From contig NZ_BCYP01000011.1 in the NCBI RefSeq assembly GCF_001598255.1, positions 62,001 to 126,000 of the forward strand: a DNA stretch of 64,000 nt, in the 5' to 3' direction. The notes beneath the pieces are model-generated. The model worked only from the letters and a program-made list of their open reading frames with translations. It had not been told where the DNA came from and made no database searches. How positions within the stretch are numbered: the stretch's first letter is position 1; each line of letters opens with the position of its first letter. This document shows, in pieces, positions 41,482 through 50,996 of the stretch. Both the position numbers and the translations under genes were made by a program. The stretch comes from Mitsuaria chitosanitabida ATCC BAA-476 = NBRC 102408 (GTDB lineage Bacteria > Pseudomonadota > Gammaproteobacteria > Burkholderiales > Burkholderiaceae_C).

Positions 41482-42300
41482 TCAGGCCTGCGCGGCCTTG
41501 GGCTGGACGAAGTCCGGCACCGGCGGCGTGCCGGCCGACTGCGTCAGGATCTCGTAGCCGGTGTCGGTGACCAGCACGGTGTGCTCCCACTGCGCCGACA
41601 GCGAGCGGTCCTTGGTCACGATGGTCCAGCCGTCGCCCATCTCGCGGATCTCGCGGCGGCCGGCGTTGATCATGGGCTCGATGGTGAACACCATGCCGGG
41701 GACCAGCTCCTCCAGCGTGCCCGGGCGGCCGTAGTGCAGCACCTGCGGGTCCTCGTGGAACTTCTGGCCGATGCCGTGGCCGCAGAACTCGCGCACGATG
41801 CTGAAGCCGGCGTTCTCGGCGAAGGTCTGGATGGCGTGGCCGATGTCGCCCAGGCGCGCGCCCGGCTTGACCTTCTGGATGCCCTTCCACATGGCGTCGT
41901 AGGTGAACGAGCACAGGCGCTTGGCCGCGATCGAGCCGTCGCCCACCACGAACATGCGGCTCGTATCGCCGTGCCAGCCGTCCTTGATGACGGTGACGTC
42001 GATGTTGACGATGTCGCCGTTCTTCAGCGGGCGGTCGTTGGGGATGCCGTGGCAGACCTGATGGTTGATCGAGGTGCAGATCGACTTCGGGTACGGCGTG
42101 TAGCCCGGGGGCTGGTAGTGCAGCGGGGCGGGGATGCCTTGCTGGACGTTCACGATGTAGTCGTGCGCCAGCTTGTCCAGGTGCTCGGTCGTGACGCCCG
42201 GCTTGACGTGCGGGGTCAGCATGTCCAGCACCTCGGACGCCAGGCGGCCGGCGATGCGCATGGCGTCGATGTCGGCGCCGGTCTTGATCGTGATGGTCAT
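41482..42300 (-). CDS. map: Type I methionine aminopeptidase
   Basis: This 272-residue enzyme removes N-terminal Met from new proteins. Metal ligands are visible in [19 protein letters not shown] (two Asp), [14 protein letters not shown] (His), FTIEPM (Glu) and WEHTVLVT (Glu region). Length and motifs are typical. It is 59 bases upstream of glnD on the same strand. In many proteobacteria map is paired with rpsB instead; here glnD is its partner. Confidence 0.97.
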   Translation of the reverse strand: MTITIKTGADIDAMRIAGRLASEVLDMLTPHVKPGVTTEHLDKLAHDYIVNVQQGIPAPLHYQPPGYTPYPKSICTSINHQVCHGIPNDRPLKNGDIVNIDVTVIKDGWHGDTSRMFVVGDGSIAAKRLCSFTYDAMWKGIQKVKPGARLGDIGHAIQTFAENAGFSIVREFCGHGIGQKFHEDPQVLHYGRPGTLEELVPGMVFTIEPMINAGRREIREMGDGWTIVTKDRSLSAQWEHTVLVTDTGYEILTQSAGTPPVPDFVQPKAAQA

Positions 42301-42391
42301 AGGGCCGGCATTTTAGGCGCTCGCCCTTCCCCCTGCCGGGGGATCGTCTCGCGGAAGTGGGGGAGGCCGCACGGCGGCCTCCCGAGGGGCG

Positions 42392-43225
42392 TCAGTCCGC
42401 CCAGACGATCATGCCGGTGTACGAGGTGACCAGCACCAGCACGCCGAAGGCGATGCGGTACCAGGCGAAGGGCACGAAGCTGTGGCTGGCGACGTAGCGC
42501 AGCAGCCAGCGGACGCAGACCCAGGCCGCCAGGAAGCTGACGATGAAGCCCACGGCGAACATCGGCAGGTCGGCCCACGACAGGGCGTGGCGCTCGCTCC
42601 ACAGGCTGAATACGCTGGCGGCGATCAGGGTGGGGATGGCCAGGAAGAAGCTGAAGTCCGTGGCGGTCTTGCGCGACAGGCCCAGCAGCATGCCGCCGAT
42701 GATGGTCGAGCCCGAGCGGCTGGTGCCGGGGATCATGCCCAGGCACTGCACCAGGCCGACCTTGAAGGCGTCCATCGGGGTCATCTCGTCGACCGACTGG
42801 ATGCGGGCCTCGGTCTGCGGACGGGCGCGGCGCTCGACCCACAGGATGATCAGGCCGCCCACGATGAAGGCCGAGGCCACCACGGGGGCGTTGAACAGAT
42901 ACGGCTTGATGAAGCGCTTGTAGGCGAAGAAGCCGATCACCGCGGCCGGCAGGAAGCCGATCGCCACGTTGGTCACGAAGCGGCGCGCCTGCGCGCTGCT
43001 GCCCAGGCTGGTCAGGGAGCCCCAGACCCGCTGCCAGTACACGATCACCACGGCGATGATGGCGCCGCTCTGGATCGCCACGTCGAAGACCTTGGACTTC
43101 TCGTCCGTCATGCCGAGCAGCGAGCCCGTCAGGATCAGGTGGCCGGTCGACGAGATCGGCAGGAATTCGGTCAGGCCCTCGACGATCCCCATGATCGCGG
43201 CCTTGATCAGCAGCAAGGTGTCCAC
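42392..43225 (-). CDS. uppP: Undecaprenyl-diphosphatase UppP (BacA)
   Basis: This 277-residue polytopic membrane enzyme recycles the lipid carrier of cell-wall synthesis and gives bacitracin resistance. Signature motifs [17 protein letters not shown] and [17 protein letters not shown] are intact. The GTG at 43225 ([13 protein letters not shown]) was chosen because GGAG lies five bases upstream and it matches the usual N-terminus; a GTG at 43240 has no ribosome site. The 295 bases between here and the TetR start hold the divergent promoters and the operator described next. Confidence 0.95.
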   Translation of the reverse strand: MDTLLLIKAAIMGIVEGLTEFLPISSTGHLILTGSLLGMTDEKSKVFDVAIQSGAIIAVVIVYWQRVWGSLTSLGSSAQARRFVTNVAIGFLPAAVIGFFAYKRFIKPYLFNAPVVASAFIVGGLIILWVERRARPQTEARIQSVDEMTPMDAFKVGLVQCLGMIPGTSRSGSTIIGGMLLGLSRKTATDFSFFLAIPTLIAASVFSLWSERHALSWADLPMFAVGFIVSFLAAWVCVRWLLRYVASHSFVPFAWYRIAFGVLVLVTSYTGMIVWAD

Positions 43226-43451
43226 AAATGCTCCATCCACAGAAAAAAGGCCTGGCGACTCGCGCGGACGCTCGCATCCGCATCTCGCACCGCCGGGCCG
43301 CGCGGATGATAGCCGCGGCCCCGTGAGGGTTTCGTGGTCTGGAACACCTTGAGACGTGGGTTGCGTCCGCTCCTCATCCTCAGCGTCCCTTCAGGTCGGG
43401 GCGCCCTCGGGCTTTGCCTCCTTGACCGCCTCGAAATCCCGAGGCTACATT

Positions 43452-43469
43452 ACTGACCGGTTAGTCAGT
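43452..43469. promoter_or_regulatory. TetR-type operator palindrome
   Basis: ACTGAC and GTCAGT flank CGGTTA, 52 bases upstream of the TetR ATG. The overall form TGACCGGTTAGTCA resembles classic TetR-family operators. Autorepression is the natural reading. Confidence 0.65.
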
Positions 43470-43520
43470 TACGCTTCCCTTTCCGTCGCCTCGCGGCGGA
43501 CCCGCAGTTCCCTCATCGCC

Positions 43521-44240
43521 ATGCCCCGCGCCCCAGCTCCCTCGACCGCCCCCGCCACGGATTCCGCGCCCGACCTGTCGTCGGCGCCGGCGCCCGCATC
43601 GGCCCGGCAGCGCCGCAAGGAGGCGCGCCCGCAGGAGTTGCTGGAGGCGGCGCTGGCGCTCTTCGTCGAGAAGGGCTTCGCCGCCACCCGTTCGGAGGAG
43701 GTCGCCGCGCGGGCGGGGGTGTCCAAGGGCACGCTGTATCTGTATTACCCGTCCAAGGAAGAGCTCTTCAAGGCCGTGGTCCGCGAGGCCATCGGCGCCA
43801 AGATCGCCGAGGGCGTCGAGGAGTTCGGCAAACATCAGGGCTCCATGGCGGAACTGCTGACCTGGATGCTCTGGAGCTGGTGGGAACGCATGGGGCTGAC
43901 GCCCGCCGGCGGCATCCACAAGATCATGCTGAGCGAGGCTCGCAACTTTCCGGAGCTGGCCCGCTTCTATCAGGAAGAGGTCATCGAGCCCAGCTGCGGT
44001 CTGCTGAGCGAGGTGGTCAAGCGCGGGATCGCCTCGGGCGAGTTCCGCGAGGTCGACCCGGAAGCCACGGTGATGGTGCTGATCGGCCCGGTGCTGCATC
44101 TGGTGCTGCATCAGCACTCGATCGGCGCGGCCGGCATCGACCACGCCCACAAGCCCCCGCCGGAGAAAGTCCTGCAGCTGCAGCTGGAACTGATGTTCGA
44201 GGGACTTCTCAACCGCCCGCGCGAGGCGCCGACGCCCTGA
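43521..44240 (+). CDS. TetR/AcrR-family transcriptional regulator
   Basis: This 239-residue regulator has an Ala/Pro/Ser-rich N-terminal tail of about 35 residues, then a helix-turn-helix (ALALFVEKGFAATRSEEVAARAGVSKGTLYLYYPSKEELF) and an all-helical ligand domain. ATG 43521 (MPRAPAPST) was preferred to a longer frame from 43356, which would run through the operator. Its ligand and further targets are unknown; the next genes are PIMT-like and rhodanese, and a TolC channel follows at 45391. Confidence 0.9.
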   Translation: MPRAPAPSTAPATDSAPDLSSAPAPASARQRRKEARPQELLEAALALFVEKGFAATRSEEVAARAGVSKGTLYLYYPSKEELFKAVVREAIGAKIAEGVEEFGKHQGSMAELLTWMLWSWWERMGLTPAGGIHKIMLSEARNFPELARFYQEEVIEPSCGLLSEVVKRGIASGEFREVDPEATVMVLIGPVLHLVLHQHSIGAAGIDHAHKPPPEKVLQLQLELMFEGLLNRPREAPTP

Positions 44241-44297
44241 GGTCCGCCTAGAATACCGCCCGCATCGGTGCGCCATGGGGCCGCCAGAGGATTGAAC

Positions 44298-44951
44298 ATG
44301 AACTTCGAACAAGCCCGTTTCAACATGATCGAACAGCAGATCCGCCCCTGGGATGTGCTGGACCCCTCGGTGCTGGCCCTGCTGGCCGTGGTCAAGCGCG
44401 AGGACTTCGTGCCGGCCGCCTACCGCAACATGGCCTTCACCGACGTCGAGCTGCCGCTGGGCAACGGCCAGAAGATGCTGCCCCCGCGCGTCGAGGCGCG
44501 CTGGATGCAGGAGCTGCAGATCGAGCGCCACGAGAAGGTGCTGGAGATCGGCACGGGCAGCGGCTACATGGCCGCGCTGCTGGGCCACAAGGCGCAGCAG
44601 GTCTTCACCGTCGAGCAGGATGAGCAACTGGCCGCGCAGGCGCGCGACGCGCTGCGCCGCAACGGCGTGCTCAACGTGACCGTGACCACCGGCGACGGCG
44701 TCAAGGGTCTGCCGAGCGAAGCCCCGTTCGACGTGATCCTGCTGTCGGGCTCGGTGCCGCAGGCGCCGCAGGCCCTGCTGGACCAGCTCAAGATCGGCGG
44801 CCGCATGGGCGTCGTCGTCGGCGACGATCCGGCCATGACGGCCCGCATCATCACCCGCGTCGGCGAGCGCGAGTTCAAGACCGAGAACCTGTTCGAGACC
44901 GTCGTGCAGCGTCTCGACGGTTTCGACACGGTCTCGCACTTCACGTTCTGA
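44298..44951 (+). CDS. Protein-L-isoaspartate O-methyltransferase family protein
   Basis: This 217-residue methyltransferase has the SAM-binding motif I EKVLEIGTGSGYMAALLG and the later ISGSVP-like ILLSGSVPQAPQ segment. PIMT enzymes repair isoaspartyl residues. This branch, found upstream of TolC in Burkholderiales, lacks some of the canonical substrate residues (it begins MNFEQARFNMIEQQIRPW), so its true substrate is unproven. AGAGG precedes the ATG. The rhodanese gene starts 14 bases downstream. Confidence 0.87.
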   Translation: MNFEQARFNMIEQQIRPWDVLDPSVLALLAVVKREDFVPAAYRNMAFTDVELPLGNGQKMLPPRVEARWMQELQIERHEKVLEIGTGSGYMAALLGHKAQQVFTVEQDEQLAAQARDALRRNGVLNVTVTTGDGVKGLPSEAPFDVILLSGSVPQAPQALLDQLKIGGRMGVVVGDDPAMTARIITRVGEREFKTENLFETVVQRLDGFDTVSHFTF

Positions 44952-44965
44952 TCGGTCCCGCGTCG

Positions 44966-45295
44966 ATGCATCAACTGGACGTCCATCAGGTCGCGGCGCT
45001 GGCTTCCAGCGCGCCGCGCGCGCTGCTGCTGGACGTGCGCGAACCGTGGGAGGTCGCGCTCGCCCGCATCGACGTGCCGGGTCTTGACTGGAAGCATCTG
45101 CCGATGGGGCAGGTGGTGGATCGGGTGGAGGAACTCGATCCCCAGCAGCCTGTCGCGGTTTATTGCCATCACGGGGTGCGAAGTCTGCAAGTCGTCGCAT
45201 TTCTTTCGCGGCAGGGTTTCGATGTGGTCTATAACCTCGCCGGCGGCATCGACGCCTGGTCGGAGGAGATCGACCCGTCGGTGCCGCGCTACTGA
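44966..45295 (+). CDS. Single-domain rhodanese
   Basis: This 109-residue sulfurtransferase has active-site Cys67 in VYCHHGVRS and the N-terminal LLDVREPWEV. Rhodaneses carry sulfane sulfur as an enzyme persulfide. It is 14 bases after the PIMT-like gene and 95 bases before tolC, a conserved string in this group; the functional link is unknown. Confidence 0.92.
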   Translation: MHQLDVHQVAALASSAPRALLLDVREPWEVALARIDVPGLDWKHLPMGQVVDRVEELDPQQPVAVYCHHGVRSLQVVAFLSRQGFDVVYNLAGGIDAWSEEIDPSVPRY

Positions 45296-45390
45296 TCGCG
45301 CCGGACGCGGCCCGCATGCGACGGGCCCGGCCGGATCGGCGATCCGCTCTGAACGATCCGAGAACCATTACATCGATACGAGGATGCCTC

Positions 45391-46740
45391 ATGGCCGCTG
45401 ACCGCCGTCCGTCTCTGACCTCCCGCCTGCCGCGGATGACCCTTGTGGCCGCGGCGCTCGCGCTGACGGCCGGCGCGGCCGGGGCGCAAAGCCTGCAGGA
45501 GCTGTACGACGCGGCCCGCGCCTACGACGCCACGTATCTCGCCGCCCGCGCGACGGCCGATTCGGCCCAGTACCGCTACGGCCAGGCGCAGGCTCTGGCG
45601 CGCCCGACGGTGGGCCTGGGTGTCGGCGCCACGCGCACCGAGCTCGATCCCCCCAACAAGGTCTCCGACGGCCGCCTCGGCAACACGACCAGCAACGCCG
45701 GCCTGAGCGCCAAGTACGCCGTCTTCAACCGTCCGAACGCGGGCAGCATCGACCAGGCCCGTCTGGGCGTGGACGTCGCGCAGTCGGACCTGCAGTCCGC
45801 CGAACAGGACCTGATCGTCCGTGTCGCGCAGGCCTACTTCGACGTGCTGGCGGCGCAGGACGCGCTGGGCACCTCGCGGGCCAACAAGGCCGCGATCGCC
45901 GAGCAGCTGGCCTCGGCCAAGCGCAATTTCGAGGTCGGCACCGCCACCATCACCGACACCCGTGAAGCGCAGGCCCGCTACGACCTGGCGACCGCGCAGG
46001 AGCTGGCGGCCGACAACGACCTGCGGGTCAAGGGCGTGACGCTGGACCAACTGGTCGGCCGCGTCGGCGTGCAGCCCAAGCCGCTGGCCGTGCCGGTGGC
46101 GCTGCCGCCCGTGACGCCGTCGACCGTGGAGCCCTGGGTGACGACCGCCGAGGGTGGTCACCCCGCGATCCGCAAGGCGCAGCTCGGCCTGGACATCGCC
46201 AAGATCGAGATCGACCGCGCCAAGGATGCGCGGCTGCCGACCGTGGACCTGAACGCCACCCTGGGCCTGCAGCGCCAGACGGGGCAGGGCGTGAGCTACA
46301 CCGGCAACACCGGCCAGGCCTCGCTGGGCGTGCAGGTGAACATGCCGATCTACAGCGGCGGCGCCATCACCAATCGCATCAAGGAAACCGTCGCGCTGGA
46401 AGAGAAGTCCCGCAATGACCTGGACTTTGCTCGCCGCAGCGTCGAGGAGGGCACCAAGCGTGCGTTCTTCGGCGTGCAGTCGCTGATCGCGCAGGTCAAG
46501 GCCTACGAGGCCGCGGAGGCGTCGTCCAAGCTGGCGCTGGAAGCGACGCAGCTGGGCTACAAGGTCGGCGTGCGCGTCAACCTGGACGTGCTGAACGCCC
46601 AGACCCAGCTCTACACCACGCAGCGCGACCTGGCCAAGGCTCGCTACGACGTGCTGGTCAACGGTCTGAAGCTGCGCCAGGCCTCCGGCCAGCTGCGCCC
46701 CGAGGACGTCACCTCGGTCAACACGCTGCTGGCGAAGTAA
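45391..46740 (+). CDS. tolC: TolC-family outer-membrane channel
   Basis: This 449-residue outer-membrane efflux protein has a signal peptide (MTLVAAALALTAGAAGAQS, cleavage about residue 32), then two repeats of the alpha-helical hairpin, with QSLQELYDAARAYDATYLAAR at the start of repeat 1 and the VNMPIYSGGAITNRIKETVA segment in repeat 2. TolC links inner-membrane efflux pumps and type I secretion to the outside. AGGA lies seven bases upstream of the ATG. The partner transporter is elsewhere. Confidence 0.95.
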   Translation: MAADRRPSLTSRLPRMTLVAAALALTAGAAGAQSLQELYDAARAYDATYLAARATADSAQYRYGQAQALARPTVGLGVGATRTELDPPNKVSDGRLGNTTSNAGLSAKYAVFNRPNAGSIDQARLGVDVAQSDLQSAEQDLIVRVAQAYFDVLAAQDALGTSRANKAAIAEQLASAKRNFEVGTATITDTREAQARYDLATAQELAADNDLRVKGVTLDQLVGRVGVQPKPLAVPVALPPVTPSTVEPWVTTAEGGHPAIRKAQLGLDIAKIEIDRAKDARLPTVDLNATLGLQRQTGQGVSYTGNTGQASLGVQVNMPIYSGGAITNRIKETVALEEKSRNDLDFARRSVEEGTKRAFFGVQSLIAQVKAYEAAEASSKLALEATQLGYKVGVRVNLDVLNAQTQLYTTQRDLAKARYDVLVNGLKLRQASGQLRPEDVTSVNTLLAK

Positions 46741-46780
46741 GGCCCGGACGCCTCGACCATCGAGCGCTCCAGTGCCCGCA

Positions 46781-46808
46781 CGAAGGCCGCCCTCGCAGGC
46801 GGCCTTCG
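46781..46808 (+). terminator. Hairpin after tolC
   Basis: CGAAGGCCGCC and GGCGGCCTTCG form a perfect eleven-base stem with loop CTCGCA, 40 bases after the tolC stop and upstream of yaaA. Confidence 0.8.
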
Positions 46809-46867
46809 CGCTTTCCGGGGCCGCTGGGGTCAGGCTTTGCTCTTCTTTCACGCGACAATCCGCTCCC

Positions 46868-47653
46868 ATGCTGTATGTGATTTCTCCCGCGAAGTCCCTG
46901 GACTACGAGACCCCCACGCCCGACGAGGTCGCCGCGCTGGCGGGACGTCCGCAGTTCGTGCCGCAGGCGGCCGAGCTGATCGAGATCCTCAAGACCAAGA
47001 GTCAGGCCGACATCTCCGGTCTGATGGACATCTCCGACGCGCTGGCCACGTTGAACCTCGCGCGCTACGCCGCCTGGTCCACCCGGTTCACGGATCACAA
47101 CAGCAAGCCGGCCGTGCTCGCCTTCAACGGCGACGTCTACGACGGCCTGAACGCGTCCTCGATGTCGATCGACGACCTGCAATGGGCACAGCGGCACCTC
47201 GCCATCCTGTCCGGCCTCTACGGTGTCCTGCGGCCGCTGGACCGGCTGCAGCCGTATCGGCTGGAGATGGGCACCTCGCTGAAGAACGCCAAGGGCGGCA
47301 ACCTCTACGCCTACTGGGGCGACACCATCGCCGAGCACCTGAACGCGCAGTGCGCGCAGATGGCCTCGCCGGTGATCGTCAACCTGGCCTCGCAGGAGTA
47401 CTTCAAGGCCGCCGCGCGCAAGGTGCTCAAGCCCCGCGTGATCGAGTGCCAGTTCGAGGACTGGAAGGGCGGCCGCTACAAGATCATCAGCTTCTTCGCC
47501 AAGCGGGCGCGTGGCCTGATGGCGCGCTATGCGATCGACCATCGCATCGGCACGCCGGCCGGCTTGCAGGACTTCGCTGTCGACGGCTACGCCTACGCCC
47601 CCGAGGCGAGCGCGCCCGATCGGCTGGTCTTCCGCCGTCGCATCGCCGACTGA
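46868..47653 (+). CDS. yaaA: YaaA, peroxide stress protein (DUF328)
   Basis: This 261-residue cytoplasmic protein matches the YaaA family: MLYVISPAKSLDYETP at the start, FNGDVYDGLNA, SGLYGVLRPLDRLQPYRLEMG and IVNLASQEYFKAA. In E. coli YaaA is induced by OxyR and lowers free iron during peroxide stress. There is no OxyR site that I could recognise upstream. The start at 46868 is fixed by the conserved N-terminus. Confidence 0.95.
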   Translation: MLYVISPAKSLDYETPTPDEVAALAGRPQFVPQAAELIEILKTKSQADISGLMDISDALATLNLARYAAWSTRFTDHNSKPAVLAFNGDVYDGLNASSMSIDDLQWAQRHLAILSGLYGVLRPLDRLQPYRLEMGTSLKNAKGGNLYAYWGDTIAEHLNAQCAQMASPVIVNLASQEYFKAAARKVLKPRVIECQFEDWKGGRYKIISFFAKRARGLMARYAIDHRIGTPAGLQDFAVDGYAYAPEASAPDRLVFRRRIAD

Positions 47654-47781
47654 GGCCGGGGCGTCCTGCCCGGGCCCGATCCCCCGGGTCGCGGGCCGAC
47701 GGGGTCGACGCGATCAATCCCCGCTGGCTTGTCTGACTTTGGTCCTCCGGGCTGGTCCCGACCTTTGATACCGTCGCGAAC

Positions 47782-48642
47782 ATGAGCACCTCGCAATTTC
47801 TGACTCCCGAACTGCGCGAGTGGGTGGCCGCGCAACTGCGCAACGGCATCACGCGCGAAGCGCTCTACCAGGCCATGCTGTCCAGCGGGTGGCAGGCCGA
47901 CCTCGCGCAACAGGCGCTCGCCGAGCACCGTCCCTTCGAGCCGCCGCTCACGCTGCCCGAGCTCGCCGAGCCGGCCATCGAGCCCGGCACGCTGCCCGAG
48001 CCCGACCTCGGCGACCAGCGTTCGGTGCTGCTGCCCGACGGTCATCGCGTCGAGATCCTGATGGCGCTGCAGCGACCGCGAGTGATCGTCTTCGGCGGCC
48101 TGCTGAGCGTGGCCGAGTGCGACGCGATCATCGAGTCCGGCCGGCAGCGGCTGGCGCGCTCGGAGACCGTGGCGGCGCAGAAGGAGGGCAGCGAGGTGAA
48201 CTCCGCCCGAACCAGCGAAGGCATGTTCTTCGAGCGCGGCGAGAACGACACCGTCGCCCGCATCGAGCGTCGCATCGCGTCGCTGCTCAACTGGCCGGTG
48301 CGCAACGGCGAGGGGCTGCAGGTGCTGCGCTACCGGGTCGGCGCCGAGTATCAGCCGCACTACGACTACTTCGATCCGCGCCACGCCAGCTCCAAGGCCA
48401 TCCTGGAGCGCGGTGGTCAGCGGGTCGCGACGCTGGTGATGTACCTGAACACGCCCGAGCGCGGCGGCGCGACGGTCTTCCCGGACATCAAGCTCGACGT
48501 CATGGCACAGAAAGGCAACGCCGTCTTCTTCAGTTATGACCGGCCGGACCCGGCCACGCTGACGCTGCATGGCGGCGCGCCGGTGGTCGAGGGCGAGAAG
48601 TGGGTGGCGACCAAATGGTTACGTCAAGGCGAGTTCGTGTGA
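47782..48642 (+). CDS. 2OG-Fe(II) prolyl 4-hydroxylase-like dioxygenase
   Basis: This 286-residue protein has a P4H-type catalytic domain: HxD as H193-x-D195 in YQPHYDYFDP, distal H263 in TLHGGAPV, and the 2-oxoglutarate-binding K273 in VEGEKWVATKW. Residues 1-45 form a short UBA-like helical unit, ahead of an acidic Pro/Glu-rich linker. Bacterial P4Hs of this group hydroxylate proline in proteins such as EF-Tu; the target here is unknown. Confidence 0.9.
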   Translation: MSTSQFLTPELREWVAAQLRNGITREALYQAMLSSGWQADLAQQALAEHRPFEPPLTLPELAEPAIEPGTLPEPDLGDQRSVLLPDGHRVEILMALQRPRVIVFGGLLSVAECDAIIESGRQRLARSETVAAQKEGSEVNSARTSEGMFFERGENDTVARIERRIASLLNWPVRNGEGLQVLRYRVGAEYQPHYDYFDPRHASSKAILERGGQRVATLVMYLNTPERGGATVFPDIKLDVMAQKGNAVFFSYDRPDPATLTLHGGAPVVEGEKWVATKWLRQGEFV

Positions 48643-48730
48643 CGCGGCCTTGACGGGCGAGTTGCTAGACTCGGCTCCGTCGCGCCGACCCCGAGGGCGG
48701 CGCTTGTTGTTCACGAAGAAGGAAATCCGC

Positions 48731-49027
48731 ATGAAGTCGTTGATCGTCGCCCTGAGCACCGCGTTGCTGGCCACCCTGGCGCAAGCCCAAAGCGAGCCGA
48801 TGCCCCCGGCGACGGCGCCGGTCGCCGCCGCCCATGCCGACATGGCCGGTCCGGCGGTGCAGTCCGGCAAGGCGGGCAAGGCCCACAAGGCCAAGAAGTC
48901 CAAGCATGCCGCCAAGAAGACGGGCGCGAAGAAGCATGCGCAGCATGCCTCGTCGGGCAAGTCGGGCGCCAAGAAGGTCGCCCAGGCTGGCAAGGGCAAG
49001 AAGGCCAAGCGCCACGCGGCGGCCTGA
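48731..49027 (+). CDS. Acid-shock (Asr)-like periplasmic Lys/Ala/His-rich protein
   Basis: This 98-residue protein has a signal peptide (MKSLIVALSTALLATLAQAQ), a short Ala/Pro/Met part, then a tail of Lys, Ala and His (KAKKSKHAAKKTGAKKHAQH). This resembles E. coli Asr, an acid-induced periplasmic chaperone-like protein, in signal, size and composition; histone H1-like proteins share the tail but lack a signal peptide. AAGGA lies eight bases before the ATG. An excellent terminator follows. Confidence 0.7.
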   Translation: MKSLIVALSTALLATLAQAQSEPMPPATAPVAAAHADMAGPAVQSGKAGKAHKAKKSKHAAKKTGAKKHAQHASSGKSGAKKVAQAGKGKKAKRHAAA

Positions 49028-49045
49028 TCGCCACGCAGGCAACAA

Positions 49046-49071
49046 AAAAAGCAGCCCGAGGGCTGCTTTTT
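49046..49071. terminator. Bidirectional terminator with A- and T-runs
   Basis: AAAAAGCAGCC and GGCTGCTTTTT flank the loop CGAG. It ends both the Asr-like gene and the convergent efp gene; it is the most classical terminator in the window. Confidence 0.92.
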
Positions 49072-49093
49072 CATTGGGGTCGGAGCGTGATGC

Positions 49094-49648
49094 TCAGACG
49101 CGCTTGCGGTACTCGTGGGTACGCGTGTCGATTTCGATGTTGTCGCCTTGCGCCACGAAGATGGGCACGGGGATCTCGAAACCGGTGGCGATCTTGGCGG
49201 GCTTCAGGACCTTGCCCGAGGTGTCGCCCTTGACGGCCGGCTCGGTCCAGGTCACTTCACGCACGACGCTGGTCGGCAGTTCGACGGAGATGGCCTTGCC
49301 GTCGTAGAACACCACTTCCACTTCCATGCTGTCCTGCAGGTAGTTGATGGCGTCGCCCATGTTCTCGGCTTCCACCTCGAACTGGTTGTACTCGGTGTCC
49401 ATGAACACATACATCGGATCGGCGAAGTAGGTGTACGTGCACTCCTTCTTGTCCAGGATGATCTGGTCCATCTTGTCGTCGGCCTTGAAGACGACTTCGG
49501 TGCCCGAGTTGTTCAGCAGGCTCTTCAGCTTCATGCGCACGGTCGCCGCATTGCGGCCGCCGCGGCTGTATTCGGTCTTCAGCACGACCATGGGGTCCTT
49601 GCCGTGCATGATCACGTTGCCGGCGCGAATTTCTTGAGCGATCTTCAT
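49094..49648 (-). CDS. efp: Elongation factor P
   Basis: This 184-residue, three-domain protein relieves ribosome stalling at polyproline. The residue at the tip of domain I is Arg32 (SRGGRN), not Lys, which is the mark of EF-P rhamnosylated by EarP. The earP gene lies directly upstream on the same strand. Length and C-terminal YRKRV end are normal. The start is fixed by [12 protein letters not shown]. Confidence 0.97.
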   Translation of the reverse strand: MKIAQEIRAGNVIMHGKDPMVVLKTEYSRGGRNAATVRMKLKSLLNNSGTEVVFKADDKMDQIILDKKECTYTYFADPMYVFMDTEYNQFEVEAENMGDAINYLQDSMEVEVVFYDGKAISVELPTSVVREVTWTEPAVKGDTSGKVLKPAKIATGFEIPVPIFVAQGDNIEIDTRTHEYRKRV

Positions 49649-49800
49649 GATGATTCCGGGAGATTGGGTCCGGGCACAGTCACATGGATGCTTGGAGATC
49701 CGAACTGTTCCGGCGGTGTGAGGCGTTCCGCGGCGAGGCTCGTGGACCGCGTCGCGGTCCTTCGAGATTCGCGCGTTCTGAACGCGAAAAGCCGCGCATT

Positions 49801-50964
49801 CTAGCTCGAAAGACCCGTCTCCCGCCAGGCAAAGGCCCTGAGCGCGGTGACCAGGTCCGGCTGCGCGCTCAATTTGGCACGCCAGGCGCGGGCTTGCGCC
49901 TCGGCGGCAGGGCGCTCGCGCAGCGCGGCGGCGCAGGCCGGCGTCCAGGCGGAGAGGCCGTTCCAGGCCTGCGACAGCGCGCGCCAGTCGGCGGCCCATG
50001 CGGAATCCGCGCCCGCCAGCGAGGCGTCGAGGAAGGCCTCCAGCTTCGGCCCGTGCGCGCCATCGTCCTGGAAGTAGATCTGCCAGAGCATCGGCTGCCC
50101 CGCCCACTGGCCGCGGACGAACGAGTCCTCGCCGCGGACCAGGTTGAGGTCGCAGGACCACAGCAGGCGGTCGTAGTCGTTCTGCGTCAGAGGGGGCAGG
50201 GCGATGGCCCGTTGGCCGCGGCGCAGCAGGGGCGGCACGGCGGTCTGCGGCGCGCCTGGGCACAGGAGCAGCAGCCAGCCCGGCCCGAGCGCCTCCAGGA
50301 AGTCGTCGAGCGGGGCTTGCGGATAGGCGAAGAGGCTCAGCACCCGTTCGCGACCCTCGCCTGGCTGGCCGGATCCGGTGGGGCTGCCGGCGGCTGGCGC
50401 CCAGCCACGTTCGGCGAGCCAGGCGGCACCGTCGTGAGCCACGGCGTTCTCGATCAGGTCGGGCTCGCGCAGCAGCCCACCCGTCCGTTCGTTGAAGCCC
50501 GGATAGAAGAACCACTTGGTCAGGCCAGCGCCCGGCCCCGAGAACTGCGGCGACTTCAGGCCATGGCTGCGCTCGACGTAGTCCTCCGCGCTGAGGTACT
50601 CCAGATTGATCCACACCGGCGCCGTCGCCCGGGCGGCCATCGCGGCGACGAAGCGCGCCGGCAGCTCGCAGCCGAAGGTCTCGACGACGACGTCGCCCGG
50701 TGCGGCCTGCTCGCTGTCGGCCCAGGGCAGGCAGCGCAGCCCGTCGATCGGCGTCGCTTGCATCCAGGCGAGCGGCGTGAGGTCGTCGCACCAGAGTCGC
50801 ACCGCGTCGCCGCGCTGGGCCAGGTCGCGCGCCAGGCGCAGGCTGACGCCGATGTCGCCATAGTTGTCGATGACGCGGCAGAACAGGTCCCAGCGCAGCG
50901 GGCGAGTGCCGTTCGTGGCAGGAGTCGGGGAGGCGGGGAAGGATTCGGCGGTCACGTCGGGCAT
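49801..50964 (-). CDS. earP: EarP, EF-P arginine rhamnosyltransferase
   Basis: This 387-residue GT-B enzyme transfers rhamnose from dTDP-rhamnose to Arg32 of EF-P. Family marks are [21 protein letters not shown] near the N-terminus (with the catalytic Asp) and [20 protein letters not shown] in the nucleotide-binding half. ATG 50964 was chosen over a longer frame at 51144, whose extra part is Arg-rich shadow sequence. It is followed by efp after 152 bases, and its start faces uvrC across only 32 bases. Confidence 0.95.
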   Translation of the reverse strand: MPDVTAESFPASPTPATNGTRPLRWDLFCRVIDNYGDIGVSLRLARDLAQRGDAVRLWCDDLTPLAWMQATPIDGLRCLPWADSEQAAPGDVVVETFGCELPARFVAAMAARATAPVWINLEYLSAEDYVERSHGLKSPQFSGPGAGLTKWFFYPGFNERTGGLLREPDLIENAVAHDGAAWLAERGWAPAAGSPTGSGQPGEGRERVLSLFAYPQAPLDDFLEALGPGWLLLLCPGAPQTAVPPLLRRGQRAIALPPLTQNDYDRLLWSCDLNLVRGEDSFVRGQWAGQPMLWQIYFQDDGAHGPKLEAFLDASLAGADSAWAADWRALSQAWNGLSAWTPACAAALRERPAAEAQARAWRAKLSAQPDLVTALRAFAWRETGLSS

Positions 50965-50996
50965 CGCGGAATTATCCGGCGGCACAATCGCGCCCC

